Shown here piece by piece: positions 1 through 10,334 of a stretch of 64,000 nt of DNA. How positions within the stretch are numbered: the first letter of the stretch is position 1; each line of letters begins with the position of its first letter. The notes beneath the pieces are model-generated. The model searched no databases, was not told where the DNA came from, and saw only the letters and a list, made by a program, of their open reading frames with translations. Origin of the DNA: Orientallactaga sibirica (taxonomy: Eukaryota > Chordata > Mammalia > Rodentia > Dipodidae); contig JAEOAD010000015.1 of assembly GCA_036365145.1 (NCBI GenBank), forward strand, positions 2,827,501 through 2,891,500, given 5' to 3'. The translations under genes were made by a program, and so were the position numbers.

Positions 1-78
1 TAAAGGGGAAAGTGGGAAAGGGGAGGGAATTATCATGGTTTATTTTCTGTAAGTATAGTTGTCAATAATAATTAAAGA
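1..78 (+). mobile_element. L1 3' terminus
   Basis: G-rich run followed by a segment reading to GTTGTCAATAATAATTAAAG. The same terminal segment recurs in this window at 34807-34890 (plus) and, inverted, at 38638-38720, 10837-10915 and 51510-51580. In the last two it is continuous with L1 3' UTR, so it is the 3' end of the local L1 family. The rest of this copy lies upstream of the window. Confidence 0.7.
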
Positions 79-465
79 AACCAATCAGGTAAAATAGTAT
101 TAGAGATTTAAAAACTCAAAACTCTGGCTGACTGACTCTATTCTGATGCTCCACTGTCTTTGAAACTATTTGATCTACTACCATTATTTGGACCATTAAT
201 GGGGATAGTTCTTTGACTCTTGATAGCTTACTGTCTTTGAAAATACACCAAAAACTGGGTACATAATCTCACACATCACTAGTTTAACTAGCTTATATTA
301 ATCTATCCCTCTTCCACTCAGTACCAACTTTTAGCTTCCTTAGACCTGACTCCCCATTGCCTGCTCTGAGGGGACTTGCTTGCAGCTAATACCAGCATCC
401 CCTGATACACCTGACCAAGGCCCCTCCCAGCAGGAAGGAGGAATGAAAGATGACCATGCCCCATC
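79..465. other. Unassigned AT-rich stretch upstream of the LTR
   Basis: No open frame and no repeat family recognised. It may be ERV sequence preceding the LTR that follows, but no coding similarity is visible. Confidence 0.4.
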
Positions 466-796
466 CTTAGCAAAATGCTAGAATATTAGGTAGGACAAGA
501 ATCCCAGGATGGAGTGGAGATGAAGGAGGAGAACAACAGCAAACAGCAGCCTGATTGATGCACATTCAGATGTTTACACTGCTTAACCCTTATTCCCTTG
601 ACCTAATAGTGCCCTCAACCACAGTTTTCCTATCAGACAACCTGGCTCCTCTTCTGATGGCAATCTATTCTTTGATTGTTTACCTCCTCAGCTTGGTACT
701 TGCTCTCCCCTGAACTCCTCAGTTCTTTGTCTTCTATATCCCCCTCCCAAAAAGAAAAACCCTATGAAAAACCAAACTATCCAGATTCACACTGGC

Positions 797-846
<50 letters not shown>

Positions 847-944
847 CTCCCATTAGACAGCCTGGGAGCTTGGTCCCGAATAAACATCTCTTTTCCTGCC
901 TCAGAGTGGTTGTGCATGGTCTTTAGTCATTCATGAACCTTACA
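466..944 (+). mobile_element. Class I ERV LTR (LTR A)
   Basis: Shares most of its length with the LTR at 39703-40136: GTAGGACAAGA near the start, CTCTTCTGATGGCAATC in the middle, CTTCTATATCCCC, an AATAAA signal near 880, TTTTCCTGCYTCAGAGT, and an end in ACCTTACA. It contains a (CT)n expansion at 800-842. The 5' boundary is uncertain because no clean TGTAA start is seen. No primer binding site follows, so it is a 3' LTR or a solo LTR. Confidence 0.8.
800..843. repeat. (CT)n microsatellite in the LTR
   Basis: About 22 uninterrupted CT units. They are absent from the homologous position of the LTR at 39703-40136, so the expansion followed divergence of the two copies. Confidence 0.95.
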
Positions 945-1173
945 ATTACCTTATACAACTTTTCTGCATGTGACATAACATTTACAGGTGATACAAATAA
1001 ATATATACAAGATTAAAAATGACAATTGTAGGTGAGAGAAAAAAGTTCTGTCTATAAAAAAGAGATATTAACTTACATAAAGAAAGACTAATAATTAAAT
1101 AAAAGTACTTACTTGTTACAGACACAAATTTTAGAGATTTGAGAGGATGTCAAAAGGCTTTGATTATTTTTTA
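945..1173. other. Unassigned AT-rich DNA
   Basis: No ORF, repeat or signal that I can name. Confidence 0.4.
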
Positions 1174-1185
1174 ACAAGTTTGTTG

Positions 1186-1327
1186 TTTTTTTTGAGGTAG
1201 GGTCTCACTCTAGCCCAGGCTGACCTGGAATTCTCTGTAATCTCAGGGTGGCCTCAAACTCATAGTGATCCTCCTACCTCTGCCTCCTGTGTGCTGGGAT
1301 TAAAGATGTGCACCACCACGCCTGGCC
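1186..1327 (-). mobile_element. B1 SINE
   Basis: Minus-strand 7SL-derived B1: T-run, GAGGTAGGGTCTCACTCTAG, GTGCTGGGATTAAAG, CACCACGCCTGGC. It lies head to tail with another B1. The pair together is bounded by ACAAGTTT at 1174-1181 and 1483-1490. Confidence 0.92.
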
Positions 1328-1480
1328 TTTTTTTTTTTTTTTTTTTTTTTTTTGAGGTAGGGTCTCACTCTACCTCAGGCTAACCTGGAATTCACTATGT
1401 AGTCTCAGGGTGGCCTTGAACTTATGGCAATCCTCTTATCTCTGCCTCTTGATTAAAGGTGAGTGCCACCATGCCTGGCA
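1328..1480 (-). mobile_element. B1 SINE, second of a tandem pair
   Basis: Long T-run, then a B1 body with a small deletion near its 3' part (CTCTTGATTAAAGG). It shares the outer ACAAGTTT target duplication with the neighbouring B1, so one was inserted at the end of the other. Confidence 0.92.
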
Positions 1481-1490
1481 TGACAAGTTT

Positions 1491-2284
1491 TATATAACCA
1501 TAAAATTATGAGCTTTGTATCACTGGGCCTAATGTTGTCTGTTGAAATTAATTTTCACATTAAATGGAGTTTTGTATAACAGGAATAATATGTGATCAAA
1601 ATCATATATTTATGGAGAGGGATTTTTATGTTATATCAAAACAGCCAGTTTGTTCATTGGGAAAACATGCAAGTTTAACATTTAGGTATAACTCAAAATG
1701 GGTATTATTGAAGGGTTCAGTTGAGAAAAAAATATTTTAAAAGAAAGAAATTTTTGTAATTAACAAAAGACCATACAATCAGGGATTAATTGATGAAAAA
1801 ACATATCTAAAGTTCTGTTTGTAAACAACTTTTGTAAACATCAATAACAGTATAGCAGTATCTTAAGAATAAAATTTGATTTGATAAGACTTGAAGTTTT
1901 GGTTATGTAAGTTTAACATCCTCTAATAACAATACCCTCAGAGAATGTAATTTTAACCAGTTAAACATTATTTAATAATAAGATGCTCCTTTTTTTTTTT
2001 TTAACTTAGAAGTATCTGAGACCAGTCCTGCAGTTAGAAGAAAATCATTCTTTTAAATGTTAATAAAGTTGGGTTAGTCTTTGTTGATCTTTGAGTCTAA
2101 CTAGTATCCCTATATCATCCTTGTTTAAGAGTTAGAACCCTAAAATGATCTTGAAAATGGATGTTAACTCAATCTGGCTTCTTTATACTGGAAGTGGATG
2201 GAAAGGAGTTATAAAATCTTTGCTCTTATGGGCTAAGTCTTAGGCAACAATAAGAGAAAATCCAGAAAGTCAGGTACAATTAAA
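1491..2284. other. Unassigned AT-rich DNA
   Basis: No coding potential or recognisable repeat. It could be degenerate ERV interior given the neighbouring LTR and pol remnant, but I see no motif that proves it. Confidence 0.35.
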
Positions 2285-2293
2285 AATAACTTT

Positions 2294-2510
2294 TGAGGGA
2301 CTGGAGAGATGGCTTACTGGTTAAGCACTTGCCTGTGAAGCCTAAGGACCCTGGTTCAAGGCTTGTATTCCCTAGTACCTACGTAAGCCAGATGCACAAG
2401 GTGGCGCATGCATCTAGAGTTCATTTGCAGTGGCTGGAGGCCCTGGTGTGCCCATTCTGTTTCTCTTTGTCTCTCTGTTGCTGTCAAATAAATAAATAAA
2501 AATAAACAAA
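2294..2510 (+). mobile_element. tRNA-derived SINE (Dip-like), copy 1 of a triplet
   Basis: Head GGACTGGAGAGATGGCTTAC, B-box region, GCCAGATGCACAAGG, GCAGTGGCTGGAGGCCC, CT-rich part, AAATAAATAAATAA tail. Preceded by AAATAACTTTT, which recurs after this and the next copies. Confidence 0.9.
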
Positions 2511-2519
2511 AAAGTTTTT

Positions 2520-2727
2520 AAATAACTTTTGGGCTGAAGAGATGGCATAGTGGTTAATGTGCTTACCTGCAAAGCCAAAGGACTTCAGTTTGATTCCCCA
2601 GGACCCATATAAGCCAGATGCACAAGGTTTGCAGTGGCTGGAAGCCCTGCCCTCCCATTCTCTCTCTCTGCCTCTTTGTCTCTCTGTTGCTGTCAAATAA
2701 ATAAATAAAAATAAACAAAAAATTTTT
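2520..2727 (+). repeat. Tandemly duplicated SINE unit, copy 2
   Basis: 208-bp unit starting AAATAACTTTTGGGCTGAAG and containing a full tRNA-derived SINE. It shares private variants with the next unit (GGTTAATGTGCTT, GGACTTCAGTTTG), so the two look like a local duplication of one insertion. Confidence 0.85.
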
Positions 2728-2938
2728 AAATAACTTTTGGGCTGAAGAGATGGCTTAACGGTTAATGTGCTTGCCTGCAAAGCCAAAGGACTTCAGTTTG
2801 ATTCCCCAGGACCCATATAAGCCAGATGCACAAGGTTTGCAATGGCTGGGAGCTCTGGCCCTCCCATTCTCTCTCTCTCTCTGCCTCTTTCTCTCTATCT
2901 CAAATAAATTAAAATAAAAAGTAAAAGAAATAAAAATA
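2728..2938 (+). repeat. Tandemly duplicated SINE unit, copy 3
   Basis: Near-identical to the preceding unit over its whole length, including the AAATAACTTTT junction. It ends in an A-rich tail before another AAATAACTTTT. Confidence 0.85.
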
Positions 2939-2943
2939 ACTTT

Positions 2944-3095
2944 TATGTTGGGTGTAGTGGTGTACACCTTTAAGGTAGAGATAGGAGGATTTCCATGAGT
3001 TCAAGGCCACCCTGAGAATACATAGTGAATTCCAGGTCAGCCTGAGCTAGAGTGAGACTCTACCTTGAAAAACCAAACCAAGCCAAAACAAAATA
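2944..3095 (+). mobile_element. B1 SINE, plus strand
   Basis: Diverged B1: GTTGGGTGTAGTGGTGTACACC, GAATTCCAGGTCAGCCTGAG, GAGTGAGACTCTACC, A-rich tail. It sits directly after the SINE triplet at the same AAATAACTTTT sequence. Confidence 0.88.
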
Positions 3096-4444
3096 AAAAA
3101 CTTTTAAATAAACCTTGGTAAAAGGCAAATATATTTAAATGTAAGTTAATAGCATTTGAAGACATTTATAACTGACTTTATTGGAAGGATAACAGATATT
3201 GAAAAGGGTGTTAAGATGATTAAAAGTTAACATCTTGATGCTTTGTCCAAAAATATAAATTTGTTAACCACTTATGTCATAATATTCGGGTTATAAGTTG
3301 TGAGTGCCATGCCTCAAGACTTCAGCTCACTGAGGTTAATCTGGCCTGGTAACTCAACCAAGTTAGCTATGCTCTTCTGTCAACCTTTTAAGTACTAGAA
3401 AAAAACTGAGCCTTAACATCAAGGTTTACTAATTAGTATTTAATCTTCTACTAGAAGATTATTATATGTAATGATACTGTAACTATGAGATGGTTCCTGT
3501 CTTGTTCATGGTAGTTTTGCTAGGTGAGCATTGCTGAGGTTATCTTATAAGTCTTATAAAAATGATTTAGTTATTGTGAACAGTCATAAATTAAGTTATA
3601 AAATTTCCCAATGGTTAGAGGTACCTGCTTACAAAATTACTTTATACCTGTCAAAATGTCTCTAATGTATGCAAAAATCAGACCAGGTTCTGCTTTATTT
3701 TTAAGCTTGTGTAATCAAAGTCTCAGTCAAGATTTTGGTTAGGTAGTTGTCTCATTACTGGTATTTCAAGTTCATTGCTTATTGTTTCCAGGCCTAAAAT
3801 GTTCTGCATGTACATATAAATGACAGATACTTAAAAATGACTGCTTTCTATGTTACAGATATGGCTTTCACTGTCACCTGACAACTAAACTTAAATTAAT
3901 TAGAGTGACTTTAAACATTTGTGTCATTTTCTAACCAGATATGTTCTGTTCTTCTTTAAGCAGATTTGTTTTGCTAATCAAGTATGTATAATCTCTCTGA
4001 GTGATTAATAACCATATGTAGATGTCAAAGTTAATTTGAAACATTAGACTTAAGAGGATAACCAATATTTTGATTCCTGCTCCCAGGTCAAAAGGCCACT
4101 GGAGATGATGGACACTTCTAGACTCTAGCCTCTGGTAAGTTACCTGTCTTTTTGGTCAAAGAGGACATGGAAACCCAGAGACCAGGAAATGGACTCCAAG
4201 TCAGTGTATCTGCAGAAGGAGAGTCACTACAGATGCTTCTAAAGGAAGCCACATGGTCAGCATGGCCTTGACTTGTCCTAGCAAATGACACAATGCTGAC
4301 AGTCATAGAGCTCCTCACAGGTCCCTAATATTCTCACTGACAGAGCCATAACTGACCTCTAAGATACAATATATTGTTAATTATGGCTGCCTGTATGTTA
4401 TTAAATGCCCAGTAAGAGAAAATAAACACAAAATGTTACAACAT
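3096..4444. other. Unassigned DNA
   Basis: About 1.3 kb, AT-rich to 4080 and more balanced at 4080-4340. No gene, splice-bounded ORF or named repeat could be supported. The position between an ERV1 LTR and an ERV1 pol remnant allows, but does not prove, a degraded ERV interior. Confidence 0.35.
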
Positions 4445-4613
4445 AGCAGGGCATGGTGGTACACACCTTTGATCCCAGCACTTGGAAAGCAAAGGTAGAA
4501 GGACTGCCATGAGTCTGAGGCCACCCTGAGACTACATAATCAATTCCAGGTCAGCCTGGGCTACAGCAAGCCCCTACCTTGAAAAAATTAAAAAAAAATT
4601 TAAAAAATACAAT
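4445..4613 (+). mobile_element. B1 SINE, plus strand
   Basis: AGCAGGGCATGGTGGTACAC, CCCAGCACTTGG, CCAGGTCAGCCTGGGCTAC, A-rich tail. Moderately diverged. Confidence 0.9.
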
Positions 4614-4751
4614 ACAAACAAAAATATAAACTAATAGGCTCCTTTGTCTGATGTTGGCTTACATTACTAAGCTCTTATATTAACATGCCTTCTGCCTATC
4701 TCTGCTCCTGATTATTTAGCCACTGTTTGGCTTCAAATAAAAGAGCCAGTA

Positions 4752-4786
4752 AAGAGAGAGAAAGAGAGAGAGAGAGAAGGAAAGAA
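4752..4786. repeat. (GA)n repeat
   Basis: Purine repeat AGAGAGAGAAAGAGAGAGAG. Confidence 0.9.
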
Positions 4787-4849
4787 AATGCCTAAAGGTA
4801 AAATCCACCCAGAAAAGGTGCAATGAGTGAGAATACAAATTCTTTTTAA

Positions 4850-5079
4850 ATTTTATTTTTTATTTTAGAGAGAGTAAGAGAGAGACAGAGAGAGAATTGG
4901 CATGCCAGGGCCTCAGCCACTACAATTGAACTCCAGACACTTCCGCCACCTAGTGGGCACATGTGACCTTGTGCTTGCCTCACCTTTGTGCATCTGGCTA
5001 ATGTGGGATCTGGAGAGTAGAACATGGCTCCTTAGGCTTTGCAGGCAAGCACCTTAATTGCTAATCCATCTCTCTAGCC
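4850..5079 (-). mobile_element. tRNA-derived SINE (Dip-like)
   Basis: Reverse-strand copy: A/T tail and GA-rich tract, GAACTCCAGACAC, CATCTGGC, TTTGCAGGCAAGCACC, CATCTCTCTAGCC. Flanked by a decayed duplication: GAATACAAATTCTTTTTAAA before, GAATATAAACTCTTTAAAA after. Confidence 0.92.
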
Positions 5080-5224
5080 AAGAATATAAACTCTTTAAAA
5101 GGAGATAACTTGAAATTTTTTAGAAGTAACCTGCTCTATGCTGATGGCTGAGGATGAAAGGTTTGGTCAGGCTATGATCAGCCTGATTGGAGGGATAAAA
5201 TAGACAATCTAAAGATTGTCATCA

Positions 5225-5455
5225 CTGGTTATGTTTACCTAGTGGTTATCAATTTGTATTGGTCCAATCACTTCTTGTTATGCCTTATTACAATGGAAAT
5301 GCTTACTGTGCCATCATGTATTAAAATATGTAGCTTGCTTTGATTTTATAGGACTTACAGTTATCAAACAGTCCTAAATCTCAGATGAGGCTTAAAGTTG
5401 GTAAAAAGGTTATGGGAACTTATATAGTCTAAATATAGTTTACAATACGTCTATG
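5225..5455 (+). mobile_element. MaLR internal region, 3' fragment
   Basis: Matches the 3' interior of the two larger MaLR copies (13740-13930 and 39536-39702): TTGTTATGCCTTAT, a GGACTTACAG or GGACTCACT core, TCTTAAATCTCAGATGAG-type words and GTACAATTTACAAT-type words. Diverged, with no LTR attached. Confidence 0.6.
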
Positions 5456-5688
5456 AGGAAAATTTTTTTAATGGTTTACATGTGTGGGCCCATAAAATCA
5501 GACTTAAATCTTGTCTCCAGTGGTTAGAGCCCCACCAAGGAAAAAGGTGTGTCTGGAAAAAATCTGGAACCCTTCCCTAACATGTTAACTCTGACTTAAA
5601 AATACTAGTGATGCTGGTCATTTGATGGTGTTCCCTTTAATTTGTAACATAAGGAGACCCACTTACCCCAGGAGGTTGGACACACACG

Positions 5689-5905
5689 TACCAGCCTGGG
5701 GATATGATCTAAATAAAAGATTGAAAGAAGGAGCCACTTCAGTTTGGACTGGCTCCATACTGTAATATGCCACTCTAAGTACTATTAAAGTTATGGGTGC
5801 CACTCTGTGGATTCATCACACTCAGATAATGAAGGCCCACACAGCTGAAGGGACCACATCTTGGATGGCACAACAATGTCCAGACCAGATACTTTGAATC
5901 ACCTT
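5689..5905 (+). pseudogene. Class I ERV pol remnant (integrase C-terminus)
   Basis: In broken frames this reads a QPGD-type motif and then, about 100 bp on, a WIHHT motif followed by a K and a short acidic or polar tail. This order is typical of the integrase C-terminal domain of gammaretrovirus-like (class I) ERVs, where a proline-glycine-aspartate turn precedes the conserved W-I-H-H. A stop follows within about 25 codons and frames shift upstream, so it is inactive. Plus orientation agrees with LTR A. Assignment to class I is by motif only. Confidence 0.6.
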
Positions 5906-6189
5906 GTGGAAGCACCAGAAATCCTCCAGAGATCTTTAGCTCTGCTCGGACCACACCCAGAAGCGGGTCAGTCTACTCACAGCTGAAGCTTGAGGATCTA
6001 CAGGCCTGTACAAATTGCCCAACCAGGAGCTGATTGACCTATGTGCAGAAGAAGCTTAAAGAAGTCTATTGTGGACACCTTTGGACTATGATCATGATGC
6101 CACTCCATCCAATTGGGTCTGGAACTGGTACCATTTCTGGTATTCTCAGTGGGGATGAGGGTAGTGGCCCCATGAGGTTATTCTACATA

Positions 6190-7030
6190 GTAACAGGAAT
6201 CATGAAAGAAACTAGCCTGACAAGAAGTATGCGTCTGTGCAATAGTGGCACACAGCTTAGGTGGGTAACCAATGGCTTTTTGATTGGCTAAGAGATCTAC
6301 TCAGTGTAAAGGAACCCATAGCTGGAATTAGAATCCTAAAGAGACCAAGATTATGGACTCCAATGAGAAACTCCCACTAGTTTGTGGCCAAAAGAGAAGG
6401 TAAACCCATTAAAATCTCTCTAAATTAGCAATGCTTATCCCCTTTAACCTATTCTGATCTCACTCTCCATTGGAGAGTCTGTTTTTCTTTTTCAGAAATC
6501 AGTGAGAATGAAGGACAACCAAAATCAAGAATAGATAGCTGACTCCCTGGCAGGAGATGAACCACCCCTAGCATAGCATATAGGGCCCATTGAAAACACA
6601 GAGGAACTGGTGAGAGGAGCAGTAGTGCTGCTTTCATGGCCAGCCTGACAACCTGTGCCAGGGTGATGGAGACAGACACTGAGGATACTCAGAATGCACC
6701 AAAGCAGAAATCCAGAAGCTGCTGAGAGCACAACACTAAAACAGACTTAAAGCACACCCACCAAGGCTCAGGGAATTTTGCAGAAGAGGGTCAGAAATAA
6801 TGTGAAAGCCAGAGGGTGCGAGGGACTATCTAGAGGCATTGCCCCACCCCCACTCCAATGACTGACTGCTGTTCTCACAACCCATAATCCACAACTCCAT
6901 GGTGAATATCAGCAATCCCACTAAGGAGGGCTTTCAGTTTAGAGGGGACAGGGAGGAGGGAATTGATAGTACCAACATATGAAGTGTCCATACAAATTTC
7001 AACTTAATTTAAAAAACAACAAAAAGAAAA
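6190..7030 (+). mobile_element. L1 3' UTR fragment
   Basis: Reads in plus orientation the reverse complement of the L1 3' UTR copies at 28830-30360 and 36425-37730: the GGGTAACCAATGGCTTTTTG block, CCATTAAAATCTCTCT, AACCTATTCTGATCTCACTC, and GTACCAACATATGAAGTGTCC near the end, then an A-rich tail. 5'-truncated, as is usual. Confidence 0.8.
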
Positions 7031-7044
7031 TTGGCCTCCATACT

Positions 7045-7135
7045 AGGTGAGCTGTGAGGATTAAATGGGTATGAGTTGTAAAGTGTGTTTTAGTGCAGTG
7101 CCTGGTGCCTAATCAGTGCTGGTTATATGGTGGCT
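7045..7135 (+). mobile_element. MIR fragment
   Basis: GAGGATTAAATGGGTATGAG, then GCAGTGCCTGGTGCCTAATCAG, the conserved 3' half of mammalian-wide interspersed repeats. Confidence 0.65.
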
Positions 7136-7137
7136 TC

Positions 7138-7263
7138 TTTCTTTTCTTTTTCTTTTTTCTCTGAAACAAAGGCTCATATATTCTAGGCTGGTCTCAAACT
7201 CACTAACTTTGCCTCTACCTTCCAAATGCTAGGAATATAGGTGTGTGCTACCCATATTTGGCT
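7138..7263 (-). mobile_element. Old B1-related SINE
   Basis: T/C-rich run, TAGGCTGGTCTCAAACTCAC, CCAAATGCTAGGAATATAGG. Strongly diverged. Confidence 0.7.
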
Positions 7264-7299
7264 TGTCTTTTATTTTTGAATTAGGATACAGTTCCAATT

Positions 7300-7432
7300 T
7301 TTTTTGTGTGTGTGTTTTTTTGAGGTAGGGTCTCACTGTGTAGTCTCAGGCTGGCCTTGAACTCATGGTGATCCCCTTAACTCTGCCTCCCGAGTACTGG
7401 GATTAAAGGCGTGCGCCACCACGCCCAGCTCA
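7300..7432 (-). mobile_element. B1 SINE with internal deletion
   Basis: GAGGTAGGGTCTCACTGTGT passes straight to AGTCTCAGGCTGGCC, so the usual 20-25 bp between them is missing. The rest, to GTGCGCCACCACGCCCAGC, is well preserved. Confidence 0.88.
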
Positions 7433-7511
7433 GTTCCAAATTTTTATTCATTAACTTATGAATTGATATTGCAAAGGTAGATTACAGAATGATAGATCAA
7501 TAACAAAACAA

Positions 7512-7680
7512 AACCAGGGATGGTGACTCACACCTATAGTCCTAGCACTCCAGAGTCTGAAGCAGGCAGATTGATATATGTTCAAGGCCAGTATGGTGTA
7601 CATAGTGAGTTCAGGACAGCCTAGGTTACAAAATGAGACCATGTCTAAACAAACAATCCCCCCCTCCACAAAAACCCAAA
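7512..7680 (+). mobile_element. Diverged B1 SINE
   Basis: CCAGGGATGGTGACTCACAC, AGTCCTAGCACTCC, CAAGGCCAGTATGGTG, GACCATGTCTAAAC. Plus strand. Confidence 0.75.
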
Positions 7681-7751
7681 CAACTGTGGTAAAATAATTA
7701 GTTTAGAGTTTTTTTTTTTTTTTGTCAGGAGGGGCTGAATCAAAGGTCTTG

Positions 7752-7968
7752 ATTTTTTTGGGGGGGGTAGGTGGGAACAAGGTCTCATGTATCCTAGATT
7801 GGCCTCAAACTCACTATGTGGCAAAGGATGACCTTGAATTTTAAATCTTGTCTCCTACCTTCTGAGTGCTGGAATTACCATGCCCAGTTTATGTGGTGCT
7901 GGGGATCAAATCCCAGCTTCATGCATGCTAAACAAAGACTCCTTAACTGAGCTACATCCATTCCCTGA
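7752..7968 (-). mobile_element. B4-type SINE (ID plus B1)
   Basis: On the minus strand an ID head (GTAGCTCAGTTAAGGAGTC, GCATGAAGCTGGGATTTGA) is followed by a decayed B1 body. ID-then-B1 is the B4 order. Old, with many changes. Confidence 0.75.
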
Positions 7969-7969
7969 T

Positions 7970-8132
7970 TTTTTTTTTTTTTTTTTTTTGTTTTTCGAGG
8001 TAGTGTCTCACTCTAGCTCAGGCTGACCTGGAATTCACTATACAGTCTCAGGGTGGCCTCGAACTCATGGCGATTCTCCTACTTCTGCCTCCCTAGTGCT
8101 GGGATTAAAGGCGTGCGCCACCACGCCCGGCT
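7970..8132 (-). mobile_element. B1 SINE, young
   Basis: T-run, GAGGTAGTGTCTCACTCTAG, GGGTGGCCTCGAACTCATGG, GGCGTGCGCCACCACGCCCG. Intact CpGs indicate a recent copy. Confidence 0.95.
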
Positions 8133-8135
8133 GAT

Positions 8136-8245
8136 TTTATTTTTTTTAAGAGATTGGCTCTTACTACATAGCCTAGGTTGAATCCCTAGGCTCAAGCAAT
8201 CTTCTTGCCTCAGCCTTTAGAGTGCAAGGATTACTATTCATCTTG
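8136..8245 (-). mobile_element. Old B1 fragment
   Basis: TTTTTTTAAGAGATTGGCTC, CATAGCCTAGGTTG, TTGCCTCAGCCTTTAGAGTG. Diverged, truncated. Confidence 0.6.
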
Positions 8246-8810
8246 AGAGAATCTTGACAAGAACACCTAGCTGGGAGTGGTCCTCCATATCCTTCAAGGA
8301 CCTGAACACTGAGCACAAGGCTGGCATCCCACAGTCCTCTCTGATGTTGGCAGTGGCAAACTCAAGAGAAGACTATGCAAGAACAGGTCAGGCAGGATGG
8401 GCTGGGCTGGGGAAGAAAGAGTTAATGGGAGAGGGGCAGAGATCAGGATTACTGAGCCTGAGTTCTGCTTCTGTTCTTGGTTCACATCCCTTGATCTCTG
8501 GGGCGTCCTGAGGCAGGCTGGTCTTCTGGGAAGGCTGCAGAATCCCCTGGGACCAGGTCCAGAGGTTAGCTCAGCAGAGAAACATTTGATTCCTTACTTT
8601 GGCCCAATTTCCCCTTAGCCCAGGGTCACAGTGGGAGGCTGCAGATAGGCCCTGCTCTTTGAAAAGTAAATAGGGGCTGCTAGCTTGCTTTGCTTCCTCC
8701 ATCCAGCCCAGCATAAGCCTTTTGCCCAGTCTCCCCCTCTTCCATAGTGGCTCGAAGCTTCTCTCAGCCTCCTATCTACTTCCTTCTGGCTCCTTGAAGA
8801 ATCTTTGGAT
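8246..8810. other. Single-copy DNA, no gene supported
   Basis: Balanced composition, no recognised repeat. Short open frames on both strands overlap one another and resemble nothing I recognise. Confidence 0.4.
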
Positions 8811-8821
8811 GAGAGAGAGAG

Positions 8822-8853
<32 letters not shown>

Positions 8854-8875
8854 CATGCGCGCGCGTGTGTTTGGA
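8811..8875. repeat. (GA)n(TG)n with alternating GC core
   Basis: GAGAGAGA, then about 13 TG units, then GCATGCGCGCGCG, then TGTGTG. Strict purine-pyrimidine alternation over about 48 bp. Confidence 0.95.
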
Positions 8876-9087
8876 CACGCCCCTGGGGATTTGGTCAGTC
8901 CAGACTTCTGTGTTATTATTGATGACACTTTAGAAAAGATATATACAGATCTAGAAAAATACAGGGAAACTGAGGGGGACGCATGGTTGCTCTGCCAGAG
9001 CCAATCTGCTGTGTGTGTGGTGGCTGTGATTACTGTTGTTATTGGCAGAAGGCAGGGAAGCTGGGACAAAGTTGGGAATGCACAGGG

Positions 9088-9330
9088 AAAGCTCCTCCTC
9101 CTGCTCCTGTTCTCCTGCTCCATCTCCTTCCTCCTCCTGCTTCCTCCTTCTTCTGTTTTTCCTCCTTCCTCTTCTATCTTCTTCCTCCTCTGCCTGCCCC
9201 TCCTGCTTCTCTTCCTCCATCTCGCTCCTCCTGCTTCCTACTTATTCTGCTCATCCTCCTTCCTCCTCCATATTCTACCTCCTTTGCCTGTCCCTCCTGT
9301 TCTTCCTTGTCTTTCTGCTCCTTCATTTTA
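9088..9330. repeat. Polypyrimidine tract
   Basis: About 240 bp of CTCCT/CTTCCT-type repeats on the plus strand. Long open frames here on both strands are compositional artefacts. Confidence 0.9.
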
Positions 9331-9334
9331 AGAA

Positions 9335-9405
9335 AGTGTCTCCTAGCAGGTCTTGAACTCATGATCCTCCTGTCTCAGCCTCTCTGATGCTGGGATTGCC
9401 AGTGG
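9335..9405 (-). mobile_element. B1 fragment
   Basis: GGTCTTGAACTCATGATCCT, GATGCTGGGATTGCCAG at the end of the pyrimidine tract. Confidence 0.6.
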
Positions 9406-9958
9406 TGGTAAGATGAGGACCCGGCTCTACAATGCTACATGCTGCAGCCCAAGGAGTTCTTTTCACTGATTTGAAAATAAGATTCTTGACTTGGCTATAG
9501 AAAAGAATTTCAGGATGATTAATTATAAAGCGGAGTTTGGCTTCATTAAGAAGAGAGTTTAATGCAGATTTAAACATGGAAGTAATAGAAAGTGAGGTGC
9601 TCAGGGAAAAGGATAAACAAACACCTAAGCATGGAGTGTCTTAGCTGTAGCCAAGTATATGATTTTGTTGGCTCTCAAGTTATATCTTAAAGGGTTGCTG
9701 TGAAACTCTGCCCCACATAACTTTTCAGTAAGTGAGATTATAGTATGTCTCTAGAGGTGCATGGGTTGAAATCTGATAACAACCCTGAGTTAGGAGGGTT
9801 TCACCAGAAGGATTTTACTGTAACTATGGGTTCTTGAGATTACTGGAAAACTGCATACTTACAACTGGGAATAGAGAAAGTCACACAAGTTTAGGCCTTA
9901 ATCATGATTAATTACTATTGTAACATCATTTTTTTTGTAATAAAAGGAATATTGTTTC
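9406..9958. other. Single-copy DNA, no gene supported
   Basis: No repeat, no convincing frame, no splice-bounded exon recognised. Confidence 0.4.
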
Positions 9959-10183
9959 AGGATTGGGGATGTAGCTCAGTTGGTAGAATGCTTGCCTACC
10001 ATGCATGAAGCTTTGGATTCTGTCCCTAGTACTGCATAAAACTGCTGTGGGGATGCATATCTGTTATTCTAGTACTCAGGAGGGGGAGGCAAGAGGATCA
10101 GAAGTTCAAGGTCATCCTTGGCTACATAGTGAGTTTGATGCCAGTCTGGAATACATAATACCTTGTCTAAAAAAAAAAAAAAA
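9959..10183 (+). mobile_element. B4-type SINE (ID plus B1)
   Basis: ID head GGGGATGTAGCTCAGTTGG and GCTTGCCTACCATGCATG, then a B1 body (GTACTCAGGAGGGGGAGGC, AGGTCATCCTTGGCTACATA) and an A-run. Plus strand. Confidence 0.85.
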
Positions 10184-10334
10184 GAAACAAATAAAAGTAA
10201 TTTTGTGCCTATGTATTCTATGTCGGCCACCCACAGCAAATGTTAAATGTGCTGCCATTTTTTGACTCTTAGTGTCTGGGGTGAGGGACTCCTTTCTTTT
10301 TCTATGTGCCTTAATTTTATCCTGTCTTTCTATC

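Noticed and set aside
8825..9387. Several frames of 100-168 codons on both strands
   Set aside because: They come from the TG repeat and the CTCCT tract.
9959..10035. A tRNA-Ala gene
   Set aside because: It is the ID head of a B4 SINE; the stem pairs are broken and a B1 body follows.
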